A stretch of 33,483 nucleotides of DNA from Kribbella catacumbae DSM 19601. Its GTDB lineage: Bacteria; Actinomycetota; Actinomycetes; Propionibacteriales; Kribbellaceae. The notes under the pieces were generated by a model. It did no database searches, had not been told where the DNA came from, and worked only from the letters and a program-made list of their open reading frames with translations. This document shows positions 1 through 8,713 of this stretch, one piece after another. The DNA lies in contig NZ_AQUZ01000079.1 in assembly GCF_000372465.1 (NCBI RefSeq), positions 2,369 to 35,851 of the forward strand. The letters run 5' to 3'. The first letter of the stretch is position 1. Every line of letters starts with the position of its first letter. The translations under genes were made by a program, and so were the position numbers.

Positions 1-96
1 GGGGTGGGGTCAGCAATGACACCTGACCGGGGTGGCGGGGTGGGGTCAGCAACGACACCTGACCGGGGTGGCGGGGTGGGGTCAGCAATGAAACAG
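1..96. repeat. 36-bp tandem repeat, 2.7 copies, in frame in the PucR-like gene
   Basis: Units occupy 1-36, 37-72 and 73-96 (the last is partial). The first two differ at one base (caatgac versus caacgac), and the third departs after its first 19 bases, at gaaacag. A 36-bp unit keeps the reading frame, adding 12 residues per copy. The array touches the window edge, so its true copy number is unknown. Confidence 0.95.
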
Positions 97-1051
97 CCAG
101 TACTACGAGTTGCTGGTCGGCCAGGCCAAGGCGGTCGAGTGCGTCGCGGGCTCCGGCGCCGCCTTCGAGCGCAGTACTGACCAAGTCGGCGCGGAGGCGG
201 CGTTCGACGTCGGCGCCGGCGCGGATGCGGAGCATGTGGAGGGCGACCAGCTTGGCCGCGTCGCAGAGGGCTTGGGAGCGTTCCTCGCTGAGGGGCTCGT
301 GGACGGCGGCCCAGATCGAGCCGAGGATCTCGTCGCCCGCGCGGACGGCGACCGCGACCCGGGGGATGGTGAACTCGGTCGACGTGGCCGGCAGTGGTGG
401 GACGTAGACCGGCTGGTCGCTTCGGTAGAGCTCGCGGAAGACACCGCGCTCGGTGAGCAGCCGTGAGTAGCGCTGGGGGACCTGGCGGCCGAGGACGGTT
501 TCGACGCGGGCGGTGTCGGCTTCGTCTTGCCTGCCAGAGAAGGCGAGGACGCGAGAGCTGCGGTCCTCGATCGTGACGGGTGCGTCGAGCAAGGCGGCGG
601 CCGCGTTGGCCAGGGCGAACAGGTCGCCGGATGGCATGCCGCCGAGGGTTTCTGGTTCGGCGACGCCGACGTCTCCCTCGGCGAGGAGAGAGCGGAGGAG
701 TACGCCGAGCTGGTCCCAGGAAGCGCCTCTGGTCAGGACGAGGACGGCGACTCCCGATTCGGCTACTGCATTGGTGATCAGGTCGTCGGTGGCGATGGGG
801 GAGCGGATGATCAGGCCGGCGGCTTGCTGGCGGCCGAGGTCACGCAGTACCGAGGCGATGAGAGCCGGCTCCTGGAGGCCGACGCCGAGCACGAGAGCGT
901 GGCGGGGGAGGACCGGCTCGTCGAGCGGGTCGTGGATGACGATGCCGCCGATCTCCTCCGGGCGGTCGGGGTCGCCGTGGACGAGTTCCAGCAGGGTGGC
1001 GCCGAGGTCGTCGAGAACACGACCGAGGCTGGCGCGGGGGCGATTCGTCAC
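1..1051 (-). CDS. PucR-family transcriptional regulator (partial, runs off left edge)
   Basis: A continuous minus-strand frame of 350 codons is open to the window edge. It begins at GTG 1051 with residues VTNRPRASLGRVLDDLG, and an AGAAGGG lies about 11 bases upstream. The order of segments is that of the actinobacterial PucR-like regulators: an N-terminal sensor segment (LELVHGDP, IHDPLDEP), a GAF-like middle (PSGDLFALANAAAALLDAPV, IEDRSSRVLAFSGRQDEAD) and a linker (GADVERRLRADLVSTALEGG). The C-terminal PucR helix-turn-helix should lie beyond the left edge. Residues from about 321 onward are a tandem 12-residue repeat (SLLTPPRHPGQV) produced by the 36-bp DNA repeat at 1-96; I know of no such insert in the family. 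It lies downstream of the peptide/racemase operon on the same strand, with palindromes in the gap, so it is the likely local regulator. The family assignment is firm; the ligand is unknown. Confidence 0.85.
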   Translation of the reverse strand, partial: MTNRPRASLGRVLDDLGATLLELVHGDPDRPEEIGGIVIHDPLDEPVLPRHALVLGVGLQEPALIASVLRDLGRQQAAGLIIRSPIATDDLITNAVAESGVAVLVLTRGASWDQLGVLLRSLLAEGDVGVAEPETLGGMPSGDLFALANAAAALLDAPVTIEDRSSRVLAFSGRQDEADTARVETVLGRQVPQRYSRLLTERGVFRELYRSDQPVYVPPLPATSTEFTIPRVAVAVRAGDEILGSIWAAVHEPLSEERSQALCDAAKLVALHMLRIRAGADVERRLRADLVSTALEGGAGARDALDRLGLADQQLVVLAVSLLTPPRHPGQVSLLTPPRHPGQVSLLTPP

Positions 1052-1085
1052 GGAAACCAGCACCCTTCTGAAGCTAGTGGTGGCC

Positions 1086-1141
1086 AGCCTAGTTCGTCCG
1101 GGCGGACGGAATCAGGTGCGGTTTTCGTCCGTCCGGACAAG
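1086..1141 (-). promoter_or_regulatory. Putative PucR-gene promoter with two palindromic operator-like sites
   Basis: Two related palindromes start 31 bases apart: TTCGTCCGGGCGGACGGA at 1093-1110 and TTCGTCCGTCCGGACAAG at 1124-1141. Each has the perfect core GTCCG-NN-CGGAC. On the minus strand a TANNNT-type -10 (TAGGCT, 1091-1086) follows the first site directly, so that site would sit in the -35/-10 spacer, a classic repressor position. Similar sites occur upstream of the operon at 14647-14695. No convincing -35 hexamer is seen. Binding by the adjacent PucR-like protein is inferred. Confidence 0.5.
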
Positions 1142-1187
1142 CCCGAGGCTGGAGCCCGGGTACGCGGGGCGCCGGTGGGTTGGCGGG

Positions 1188-2291
1188 TTACAGAGCTAGC
1201 CATTCGGTGGAGGTGGTTACGGCGGCTAGTTCGGCGGGGAGGGGATCTACGCCTATGCCGGCGGCCGTGGGGACTGGGAGGTGGCCGTTTTGGAGGGTGA
1301 ACGGGGTGGTGATGTCTGTTTGGTAGTAGCGGCTGGAGGCTGAGGTGTCGCCGGGGAGGGCGAAGCCGGGGAGGGCGGCGAGGGCGATGTTGGCGGCTCG
1401 GCCCAGGCCGGTTTCGAGCATGCCGCCGCACCAGACGGGGATGCCGTGGGCGACGCAGACGTCGTGGATTCGGCGGGCTTCGAGGTAGCCGCCGACTCGG
1501 CCGGGTTTGACGTTGATGATCGAGCAGGCGCCCAGGGTGATCGCCGCGGCCGCCGCGCGGGCTGACGTGATCGACTCGTCCAGGCAGATGGGGGTTTTGA
1601 TCTGGCGAGCTAGTTCCGCGTGGCCGAGTACGTCTTCCTCGTCCAAGGGCTGTTCGATCAGCAAGAGGCCGAAGGGGTCGAGCAATGACAGGTGCCGCGC
1701 ATCCGACACCGAGTAGGCCGTGTTGGCGTCGACTTGCAGCAAGACATCGCCGAAGCGTTCGCGGACAGCCTGCACAGGCGCGATATCCCAACCAGGCTGG
1801 ATCTTCAGCTTGATCCGCAGGTACCCCTCGTCGAGATAGCCGCCGACGGCGTCCAGCAGTTCGCCAAGAGAGTCCATGATCCCTACCGACACACCACACG
1901 GCACCCGGTCGTGCACAGCGCCGAGTTCGCGAGCCAATGGCCGACCCTCGGCTCGCAGTTCAGCGTCCAGTACTGCGGTCTCCAACGCCGCCTTCGCCAT
2001 CCGGTGCCCATGGAATTTTGCCAACGCCGGCCCCACCTCCACAGCCGAAAGCCGCTCCACCGCAGCCAACGCCGGTGCGAAGAAGCGACGGAGTACGTCG
2101 GCCGCCGCGTCGACGTACTCCGATGAGTACAGCGGGCCCGTCATCGCGACGCACTCGCCCCATCCCTCCGCCTCAGTGCTGACGACGCGGACCAGCAAGG
2201 CATCTCGCGTCGTCTCCGTTCCGAACGAGGTCCGGAACGGTGACACCAAAGGCAGCGAGATCCGCCGCAGCTCGACTCCGGTCAGCTTCAT
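1188..2291 (-). CDS. N-acylamino acid racemase / o-succinylbenzoate synthase-like enolase-superfamily enzyme
   Basis: This 367-residue protein has the full muconate-lactonizing-enzyme subgroup active site: KLK (K161, K163), the metal ligands D188 (VDANTAYS), E213 (LIEQPL) and D238 (CLDESI), and K262 (INVKPGRVGG). Length and motifs match the MenC2/NSAR family, whose members make o-succinylbenzoate, racemize N-succinylamino acids, or do both. No menaquinone gene lies nearby, while a COG3375 GNAT and an M20 hydrolase are directly upstream. This is the context of N-succinylamino acid racemase in the D-to-L amino acid pathway, so I favour that role. ATG 2291 overlaps the GNAT stop by one base (TGATG), with GGAAGG about 10 bases upstream; a GTG one codon earlier is an alternative start. 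It is the last gene of the operon. It is followed by 136 bases holding the palindromes. Confidence 0.85.
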   Translation of the reverse strand: MKLTGVELRRISLPLVSPFRTSFGTETTRDALLVRVVSTEAEGWGECVAMTGPLYSSEYVDAAADVLRRFFAPALAAVERLSAVEVGPALAKFHGHRMAKAALETAVLDAELRAEGRPLARELGAVHDRVPCGVSVGIMDSLGELLDAVGGYLDEGYLRIKLKIQPGWDIAPVQAVRERFGDVLLQVDANTAYSVSDARHLSLLDPFGLLLIEQPLDEEDVLGHAELARQIKTPICLDESITSARAAAAAITLGACSIINVKPGRVGGYLEARRIHDVCVAHGIPVWCGGMLETGLGRAANIALAALPGFALPGDTSASSRYYQTDITTPFTLQNGHLPVPTAAGIGVDPLPAELAAVTTSTEWLAL

Positions 2292-3184
2292 CACGCCAGT
2301 CCTTCCTCAGGTCGTTCAAGCACATACCAGCCGGCCCGATCGAAGCCGGTCACCCGCGCCCCGTCCGCCAGCAACCCGCCGAGCACCTCACGCAACGCGG
2401 CCCGCCAGGCCTTGGCCGCAGCAGGATCCGTACGCCGCAAACCCTCGATATCAGCCGGTACTGCGACCAGCAGCAGCCCGCCGCCATCCGAGGTACCCCC
2501 ACCCCCCGATGGGCCAACCAGCGGCCCGCCGTCATCCGCGCAAGCCAGCGCAACCGTTGCCCCATGCAACTGTTCGACCGTCATCACGGCCGGGTGCCGA
2601 TCAGCTGCCGCACCGACCTCAGAAGCATCTAGCTCCCAGCGAACCAGCAGTCGATCAGTGTCGTCGCCGTTGTTGATGCCATCGTGCATGAAGCCGTAGA
2701 AGTTCGTCAGATACTCCGTCGGCCGCGCCGCGAGCTTCCCGAGGTTGAAGTACGCATTCCGCCGGATCAATGGATCGAACGTCCACGAGATCGCCGCAAC
2801 GCCACGTTCCAACGCCCACGCTCGCTGATGCAGCTTCAACGCGAACCCGACACTCCGCCCGCGAGCCAGCCCCGACACCCCGGCCACGTGGCTGTGCATC
2901 GCCACCTCGGCCGGTGCTCCGAAGAAGCCCACACACGCGCCGATCAGCCCATCGCCGTCGTAGGCGCCGCTGACATAGTTGCCCGCCTTCGTCAACGCGC
3001 GCAGCAGCTCCGTCGTCACCGGCGGATTCTTCGGATCCGGCCGCCAGATGGAGTCGTACAACCGATAGACCCGATCAAGCTCCTCCAACTCCCGAAGCTC
3101 CCGAACCTGTACTCCGGCCGAGGCCGCCGCAGCCAACCCCGAACGCACCGCATCCGCCACCGACGTCCTGAAGTCGATGGTCAT
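2291..3184 (-). CDS. GNAT-family acyltransferase, COG3375 type (probable N-acyltransferase acting on amino acids)
   Basis: The 297-residue protein has a GNAT fold signature: an acceptor-side N-terminus (DSIWRPDPKNPPV), GACVGFFG, HVAGVSGLARGRSVGFALK as the acyl-CoA loop, and WTFDPLIRRNAYFNLGKL followed by YGFMHDGINNGDDTDRLLVRW. The last two blocks are typical of the predicted acetyltransferase family COG3375. In the characterized Geobacillus system a GNAT next to N-succinylamino acid racemase transfers succinyl from succinyl-CoA to D-amino acids; the same role is inferred here. ATG 3184 overlaps the M20 stop by four bases (ATGA). Residues 225-243 form a Gly-rich loop (GPSGGGGTSDGGG) that looks like a flexible linker. 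The acyl donor and amino acid cannot be read from the sequence. Confidence 0.8.
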   Translation of the reverse strand: MTIDFRTSVADAVRSGLAAAASAGVQVRELRELEELDRVYRLYDSIWRPDPKNPPVTTELLRALTKAGNYVSGAYDGDGLIGACVGFFGAPAEVAMHSHVAGVSGLARGRSVGFALKLHQRAWALERGVAAISWTFDPLIRRNAYFNLGKLAARPTEYLTNFYGFMHDGINNGDDTDRLLVRWELDASEVGAAADRHPAVMTVEQLHGATVALACADDGGPLVGPSGGGGTSDGGGLLLVAVPADIEGLRRTDPAAAKAWRAALREVLGGLLADGARVTGFDRAGWYVLERPEEGLA

Positions 3185-4305
3185 GGTCTGTCCAGCAGGT
3201 CTGCGATCAGCGCCGTCAGCAGTGCCGTCCGGGGCGCGATCTCGGCGACCACCACATGCTCGTCATCGGCGTGAGCGCCGCCACCGACCGCACCCAGGCC
3301 GTCCAGCGTCGGAGTACCGATGCCCGCCGTGAAGTTGCCGTCGGAGCCACCGCCGACAGATGTCTCCCGCAAGGGCTCAAGCCCGAGTTCGCCGGCGAGC
3401 CGAGACGCCCGCTGATAGAGATCCTCGGACATCTTCCGCTCCAGCGGCGGCCGGTTCGGCCCACCGATCACCTCCAGCGACGCCTCAGCAAGCACCGGCT
3501 TCAACGCACGCAACGCCGCATCCACCCGAAGCTGTTCCGCGACATCCCGAGCCCGCACATCGACCAGGAAGCTCCCCGCCGCGGGCACCGTGTTCCGCGT
3601 CGTACCGGACATCAGGAGCGTCGGCGTGACCGTAGTCCCACGCGCGGCGTCGCCGAGGTTGCTGACGGCAAGGATCTGATGCGCGGCCTCAATGCTGGCA
3701 TTGACCCCGAGTTCAGGTTCCAGCCCGGCGTGGGAGGCGCGGCCGAGGATTCGGATCTCGTAGTTGGAGACGCCCTTGCGTTCCAGCTTGAGTGCACCGG
3801 CATCCGCCGACGCCTCCAGCACCAGCGCGGCCGAGCATCCGGCCGCCTCCTGCTCGATGAGTGCACGCGACGACGGCGATCCCAGTTCCTCGTCACCGGT
3901 CACCAGCAGGGTGACGCCCGAAGCCGAGGGCAACGCCCCCAGAGCATGAAAGGCCATCACCAGACCGGTCTTCATGTCGAAGGAACCCGGCCCACGCAGT
4001 ACGCCGTCCTCAACGACAAACGGATGTGTGGCAAGCGACCCAACAGGCCAGACCGTGTCGTGGTGCGCGAGCGCCAGCACCCGCGACGGCCCGTCGCCGA
4101 GCCGCCAGCGCAGGTGAGTTACCCCATCCACCACCACGTACTCCGGTGCGCTGCCGAGCCGAGCCGTGCCAAGACGAGCAACCACGTCCGCGCTCTGAGC
4201 CACCGCAGCGAGATCCGCCGACGGGGACTCACACCTGACCAAGGTCTCGAGGTCGGTCAGTAGCAACGGCAAGGCCGCCCGCATCCGCTCCACCAGGTCG
4301 GTCAT
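3181..4305 (-). CDS. M20-family metallohydrolase (carboxypeptidase G2 / deacylase-like)
   Basis: The 374-residue di-zinc hydrolase shows the M20 motifs in order: AHHDTVWP (zinc His, Asp after it), GPGSFDMKTG (bridging Asp), VTGDEELGSPSS (catalytic and zinc Glu), VLEAS (zinc ligand), the lid-domain RASHAGLEPELGVNAS, and a late GGGAHADDEHV (zinc His). It resembles glutamate carboxypeptidase/CPG2-like members. No signal peptide is seen, so it should act in the cytosol. In the N-succinylamino acid pathway an M20 desuccinylase releases the free L-amino acid, and the racemase and GNAT next door make that the best hypothesis. Cleavage of imported peptides is the alternative. ATG 4305 overlaps the stop of the upstream fusion gene by one base (TGATG). 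Confidence 0.85.
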   Translation of the reverse strand: MTDLVERMRAALPLLLTDLETLVRCESPSADLAAVAQSADVVARLGTARLGSAPEYVVVDGVTHLRWRLGDGPSRVLALAHHDTVWPVGSLATHPFVVEDGVLRGPGSFDMKTGLVMAFHALGALPSASGVTLLVTGDEELGSPSSRALIEQEAAGCSAALVLEASADAGALKLERKGVSNYEIRILGRASHAGLEPELGVNASIEAAHQILAVSNLGDAARGTTVTPTLLMSGTTRNTVPAAGSFLVDVRARDVAEQLRVDAALRALKPVLAEASLEVIGGPNRPPLERKMSEDLYQRASRLAGELGLEPLRETSVGGGSDGNFTAGIGTPTLDGLGAVGGGAHADDEHVVVAEIAPRTALLTALIADLLDRP

Positions 4306-7300
4306 CAGCCCACCTTCGGCGTTGCGCGGACCCCGCAGTGCAAGTACTTCTCACCAGTCGGCAACGAGTAGAACGTCAGCGGTATCCACATCAGCGATCC
4401 CGGCTGGCGCAGCGCGAACAGATCCCCGGTCTCGTCGACCGGGACCATGGTGAACTCATGCGACGGCTCGGGCATCAACTCGGCCAGCGGCCCGGTGACC
4501 GTCATCCGCAGTACTGCCTCCCCGTCGCGCAGGAAGACCTCTTGCAGAGAGCTGGCTCGCTCGTATCGACCCACATGGCGATGCAGATCGACCACCGGCG
4601 GCTGCGCGGGTGCGGTCAACGGAAGGGGCATCGCGATATCGGCCAGCTCGCGGAAGACCTCGCGGTACAGGTCTTCGTAGAGATCGCGGGTGTTGCCGCC
4701 GTTGGTCAGCAGGGTCACGGCCAGCCCTTCCGACGGGAGCACACGGAGGAAGGCGGCCTGCCCGATCGTGTTGCCGTCATGGCCGATCAACCGCTGACCG
4801 TCCCATCCGAACCGGATCCAGCCGAGCCCCCACGAGTCGCCGAGCGAGTATTTGTCCGGCAGCTCTGCATGCTGCTCGGCCATCAGCGCGACAGTTGCCT
4901 CGCGAAGTACCTGAGTGCCGTCCGGCGCGACGCCGCCCTTCAGATGCAGCCGGGCAAACGCCAACGCGTCCGCAACGGTCGAGGTGATCAGTCCTGCCGG
5001 GCCGAGTGAGCGAGGCAGACCCCAGACGGGCGCCCGCGAAGGCTCGTCGTCACCCTCGCCGACGTGACCGACCGCGGCGCGATACAGCAGCGCCTCCTCG
5101 GGCAGCGTGACCGTGTGCTGCAGGCCGAGCGGTACGAAGATCCGGTCGCGCAGTGCCTGGTCCCAGGTCTTGCCGGTGAGCTTCTCGATCACCCGGCCGG
5201 CCAGTGAGAAGCCGGAGTTGCAGTAGGACCAGGTGGCGCCGATCGGATGGTTCTGGCCGACCTCGGCCAGCCCGTCGACGTACTTCTCCAGGCAGTCGTC
5301 ACCCCGCCCGGTATCGGTGAACACGTCCCCGTCGATCCCGCTGGTGTGTGTGAGCAGCTGCCGCATCGTCACCTGCTTGGCGACGTCAGGATCGCCGAGT
5401 TGCAGCTCCGGCAGTACCTGGATGAGGGGCGCGTCCAGGTCGAGCAGCCCTTCATCGACCAGTTGCATCACGAGGGTCGCCGTCCACACCTTCGACATCG
5501 AGCCGATCTGGAAGAGCGAATCAGTGGTCGTCTCGACGCCGGTGTCCTTGTTCAGTACGCCGGTCGCAGCCTCCACCAGTTCGTCGTCGACACCAGGTCG
5601 CACCCGCAGGATGCCGAGAGTGGCACCCGGTACGCCGTGCTTGGCGGCGAGCGTGCTGAGCCTGCGCTGCCAATGCGCCGCGTCGATCCGGGCACGTCGC
5701 GGACCGGACGCGTCACCGGCGTACTGCTCGACCCAGTCGAGGATGCGACGGTTGAAGTCGAGGCGATGCGACGGCCGGCCCTCGACGATGAAGAGGTGGC
5801 TGGCCTCGGGGTAGAGCACCAGCTGCGTCGGCACACCTTGCTCGCGCAGCGCGGTGTGCCACTGCTGGGCCTGGCCGACCGGGCAACGGACATCCGCATC
5901 GCCGTGCAGCACCAGCGTCGGTGTCTTCACCTTGTCGACCTCGCTGAATGGTGACATAGCGCTGAAGTCGCCAGGACCGTTGAGCTCATAGGCGCTGAGG
6001 TAGTGCCCGCTGTCCGACGTGCCGGACATGCTGGTCAGGTCGCTGACGACGCCGCCGGTGACAGCCGCCGCGAACCTGTCGTCACGGCTGGTCAGGTAGC
6101 AGGTCATGTAGCCGCCGTAGCTGTACCCCGCCACGGCCAGCCGCTGCGGATCGGCGATGCCTTCGGCAACCAGTTCGTCGAGTGGTTCGAGGAAGTCCTT
6201 CGCGTCCGCCGTACCCCAGCCGCCGATCGCCGCGTTGAAGAACTCCTCGCCGTAGCCGTCGCTGCCGCGCGGGTTCAGCAGCAGGATGGTCCAACCTCTC
6301 GCAGCGAGCTCCTGGTGATAGAGATGCACCTCGTCAGCCACCGCGTTCCACGCATTGTGCGGACCGCCGTGGATGTCCAGCAGCAGCGGCTGCGCCCCCG
6401 TCGCCGATGGGTCGCGGATCAGGAAACCCGCCACCACGGTCCCGTCGGAGATCGTGAACTCGCGCTCATCGCGGGCGAAGTGCTCGACGTCGGCCAGCTT
6501 CTCGCCGTACTTCGTCAGCGGGGTGGCCGTGCCGGTCGCGAGGTCCACCGCGACGATCTCGCCGTACGACGTCTGGGTGGTCAGCACGATCGTCGCGACT
6601 CCGCCCGCCACCGTGAGGCCGGCGACGTTCTGACCTGGCTCGCCCGACACGCGTTGGGGTGTGCCGCCGGCGACCGGCACGGAGTACAGGTGGGTGCAGC
6701 CGCGGTCCCGGATGCAGAAGAGGACCGTGCGGCCGTCATCGATCAAGGCAGGAATGGCTCCCGGGTACGCCGGTCCGCCGGGCATCACGTTGCGGTCGAG
6801 CGGCTCCGCCAGGTCCAGCAGGTCGCCATTGCCCAGCCAGAGGCGGAGCAGACCGGCGTGTCCCACGGGCCCGGACGGGTGGCCGACGATCAGCAGAGCA
6901 TCGCCGTCAGCCGTCCACACCACTGGACCAGCCAGTCCTTCAGCCAGGCCAGCCAGTTGTGGCTCAGCCTTGTCGTCGGTCGCGTCGAGCACATACGCCG
7001 GTGCTGTCGGGGTGAGGTCGGTGTCGGAAGAGGTAGCGGCTCCATACGCCAGCTTGAGCCCGTCCGGCGACCATGCGGGATCGCCCGCGTGCCAGTCGCC
7101 CGACGTAGCCTGCCTGCACTTCTTGGAGGCGACGTCCAGCACATGCACGTGTTTGCGGATCGTGCGCAGCCAGCCAGCGCCATCGGCCTGGTAGTCCAGC
7201 CGCTCGGTGACGATCGGCGCATGGCCGCGGCGGCCGCGCGCTTCATCGTCCTCGCCGTCGGAGGCGGCGATGTCGACTGCTGCACTGAAGGCGATCCGGC

Positions 7301-7655
7301 TGCCGTCCGGGCTCCACTGTGGCGCCCCGGCTCCTAGTGGGAGCGTCGTGAGCTGCTCTGGCTCACCACCGCCAGCCGGGAGCAGCCACAGCTGTGCTGG
7401 TCCGTCCGTGGCTCGCAGGAACGCCAACTGGGTCCCATCCGGTGACCAGGTGGGCGTGCTGTCGGCATCACCCCGGGTGAGCTGCTGTGGCTCGCCACCA
7501 GACGCAGGGACTCGCCACAGGCTCCGCAGTGTGCGGTCACCCTCCACGTCGAGGGTTCGCAGGACGTAGGCGACCTGGGTGGCGTCCGGCGACAGCGCCG
7601 GCTGCTCCGGTACTGCGAGCTCGGTCAGGTCGTCGATGCGCAGACGTCGGGTCAC
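4305..7655 (-). CDS. S9 prolyl-oligopeptidase-type peptidase fused to an S12 serine hydrolase (beta-lactamase/D-peptidase-like)
   Basis: This 1116-residue protein has two hydrolase parts. Residues 1 to about 390 are WD40/TolB-like propeller repeats (WSPDGTQLAF, WSPDGSRIAF, WSPDGLKLAY). Residues about 400-645 are the S9 catalytic domain: GYSYGGYM (Ser near 511), HGDADVRCPV (Asp near 588) and EASHLF (His near 620). From about 670 an S12 domain follows, with GSMSK (Ser near 719, Lys near 722), SYCN and HDGNT. It is closely similar to the separate S12 gene at 13225-14613. Normal S9 peptidases end near 650 residues, so the C-terminal half is a true fusion. I chose GTG 7655: GGAGGA lies 7 bases upstream and GTGA overlaps the preceding stop by four bases. 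No signal peptide is visible, so a cytosolic site is likely. Substrate specificity is unknown; D-residue peptides are suggested by the neighbours. Confidence 0.85.
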   Translation of the reverse strand: MTRRLRIDDLTELAVPEQPALSPDATQVAYVLRTLDVEGDRTLRSLWRVPASGGEPQQLTRGDADSTPTWSPDGTQLAFLRATDGPAQLWLLPAGGGEPEQLTTLPLGAGAPQWSPDGSRIAFSAAVDIAASDGEDDEARGRRGHAPIVTERLDYQADGAGWLRTIRKHVHVLDVASKKCRQATSGDWHAGDPAWSPDGLKLAYGAATSSDTDLTPTAPAYVLDATDDKAEPQLAGLAEGLAGPVVWTADGDALLIVGHPSGPVGHAGLLRLWLGNGDLLDLAEPLDRNVMPGGPAYPGAIPALIDDGRTVLFCIRDRGCTHLYSVPVAGGTPQRVSGEPGQNVAGLTVAGGVATIVLTTQTSYGEIVAVDLATGTATPLTKYGEKLADVEHFARDEREFTISDGTVVAGFLIRDPSATGAQPLLLDIHGGPHNAWNAVADEVHLYHQELAARGWTILLLNPRGSDGYGEEFFNAAIGGWGTADAKDFLEPLDELVAEGIADPQRLAVAGYSYGGYMTCYLTSRDDRFAAAVTGGVVSDLTSMSGTSDSGHYLSAYELNGPGDFSAMSPFSEVDKVKTPTLVLHGDADVRCPVGQAQQWHTALREQGVPTQLVLYPEASHLFIVEGRPSHRLDFNRRILDWVEQYAGDASGPRRARIDAAHWQRRLSTLAAKHGVPGATLGILRVRPGVDDELVEAATGVLNKDTGVETTTDSLFQIGSMSKVWTATLVMQLVDEGLLDLDAPLIQVLPELQLGDPDVAKQVTMRQLLTHTSGIDGDVFTDTGRGDDCLEKYVDGLAEVGQNHPIGATWSYCNSGFSLAGRVIEKLTGKTWDQALRDRIFVPLGLQHTVTLPEEALLYRAAVGHVGEGDDEPSRAPVWGLPRSLGPAGLITSTVADALAFARLHLKGGVAPDGTQVLREATVALMAEQHAELPDKYSLGDSWGLGWIRFGWDGQRLIGHDGNTIGQAAFLRVLPSEGLAVTLLTNGGNTRDLYEDLYREVFRELADIAMPLPLTAPAQPPVVDLHRHVGRYERASSLQEVFLRDGEAVLRMTVTGPLAELMPEPSHEFTMVPVDETGDLFALRQPGSLMWIPLTFYSLPTGEKYLHCGVRATPKVG

Positions 7656-8713
7656 GGGAAAGTCCTCCTTGTATGCGGAGCCATGGCTGTCTGAGGTGCA
7701 CCCGCCGCGTGATGGCAAGCGGTGCGATGTAAACGCCGATCGGCTTCAGCGGTGGGGTCGATAGTCAGGCAGTGTTCGCGATCCGTGCGGACCAGCGGCC
7801 CGATCGGACAGCGCGGGTGGAAGCGACAGCCCACCGGCGGGTGGTGTGGATCCGCCGGCTCGGCATCGGCAACTGTCGGGTCAGGCGGTTGCAACGAGGT
7901 CGTACCTCGCCGGGGAGCGGCCGCCAGAAGCTCTTTGGTGTAAGGGTGTTGGGGGTCGTTGAGGAGCTGCTGGGCCGGTCCGACCTCCACGATCCGGCCG
8001 AGGTACATCACCGCGATGATGTCGCTCACATACCGCACCACGGCCAGGTTGTGCGAGATGAACAGCATCGACAACCGCAGCTCGCGCTGCAGTGAGCGGA
8101 CGAGATTGAGCACCGTGCCCTGGATCGAGACGTCGAGCGCTGACGTGATCTCGTCGGCGATGAGCACGTCGGGCTGCCCGGCCAGCGCGCGGGCGATCGC
8201 GACCCGCTGCCGCTGCCCGCCGGACAGCGCGCCTGGATAGGCGAGCGCCCGCTCGGCGTCAAGCCCGACCAACTCGAGCAGTCGGCCAACCTCCCGGCGG
8301 CGGTCGACCACCTGGCGACCGATGCCCTCGCGACCGGCGTCCTCGCGACCGGCACCCCGGCGACGGCCGACCCCCAAGAGATGAGCGGACCGGGGTACAG
8401 CCTCGGCGATCGAGTCGCCGACGGTCATCCGCGGGTCGAGTGACGAGTAGGGATCCTGGAACACCATCTGCAGCGGCCGCCTCTCGCCGGCCCGATACCG
8501 CAGCGGTACGCCGTCCAGCAGGATCTGCCCGGACGACGGCTCGGTCAGCCCGACCGCAGCCCTGGCCAACGTCGATTTGCCCGATCCCGATTCGCCGACC
8601 AGCCCGACCACCTGCCCGGACGGAATGGTCAGGTCGACGCCATCGACAGCGGTCAACGCGCGGCCGCCCGTCCCGAACCGGACCGCCACCCCATCGAAAC
8701 GCAGTTCGCTCAT
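7652..8713 (-). CDS. Oligopeptide ABC transporter ATP-binding protein (DppF/OppF type)
   Basis: The 353-residue ATPase carries Walker A GESGSGKST, a Q-loop (MVFQDPYSSLDP), signature LSGGQRQR, Walker B VLIADEI and switch ISHNLAVV. The C-terminal oligopeptide-type extension has GCRFHPRCP and a later Cys (REHCLT). The start ATG 8713 overlaps the previous stop by four bases (ATGA). In the helical subdomain, between SIAEAVPRSAHLL and the REVGRLLELVGL helix, there is an insert of about 30 Arg/Gly-rich residues (GRRRGAGREDAGREGIGR) encoded by imperfect short repeats; this is unusual. It would pair with the ATPase half of the next gene to power the permeases. Confidence 0.92.
   Translation of the reverse strand: MSELRFDGVAVRFGTGGRALTAVDGVDLTIPSGQVVGLVGESGSGKSTLARAAVGLTEPSSGQILLDGVPLRYRAGERRPLQMVFQDPYSSLDPRMTVGDSIAEAVPRSAHLLGVGRRRGAGREDAGREGIGRQVVDRRREVGRLLELVGLDAERALAYPGALSGGQRQRVAIARALAGQPDVLIADEITSALDVSIQGTVLNLVRSLQRELRLSMLFISHNLAVVRYVSDIIAVMYLGRIVEVGPAQQLLNDPQHPYTKELLAAAPRRGTTSLQPPDPTVADAEPADPHHPPVGCRFHPRCPIGPLVRTDREHCLTIDPTAEADRRLHRTACHHAAGAPQTAMAPHTRRTFP

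Noticed and set aside
1..96. 36-bp repeats as a CRISPR array
   Set aside because: The units are directly adjacent with no spacers and are translated in frame within a regulator gene.
1188..2291. Menaquinone biosynthesis MenC as the role of the enolase-superfamily gene
   Set aside because: The family can do this reaction, but no men genes are present and the neighbours are those of the N-succinylamino acid pathway. It is kept only as an alternative.
6003..7337. Long plus-strand open frame (444 codons)
   Set aside because: It is the complement of the S9 propeller and catalytic coding region; its residues are Arg/Val-rich without any family motif.
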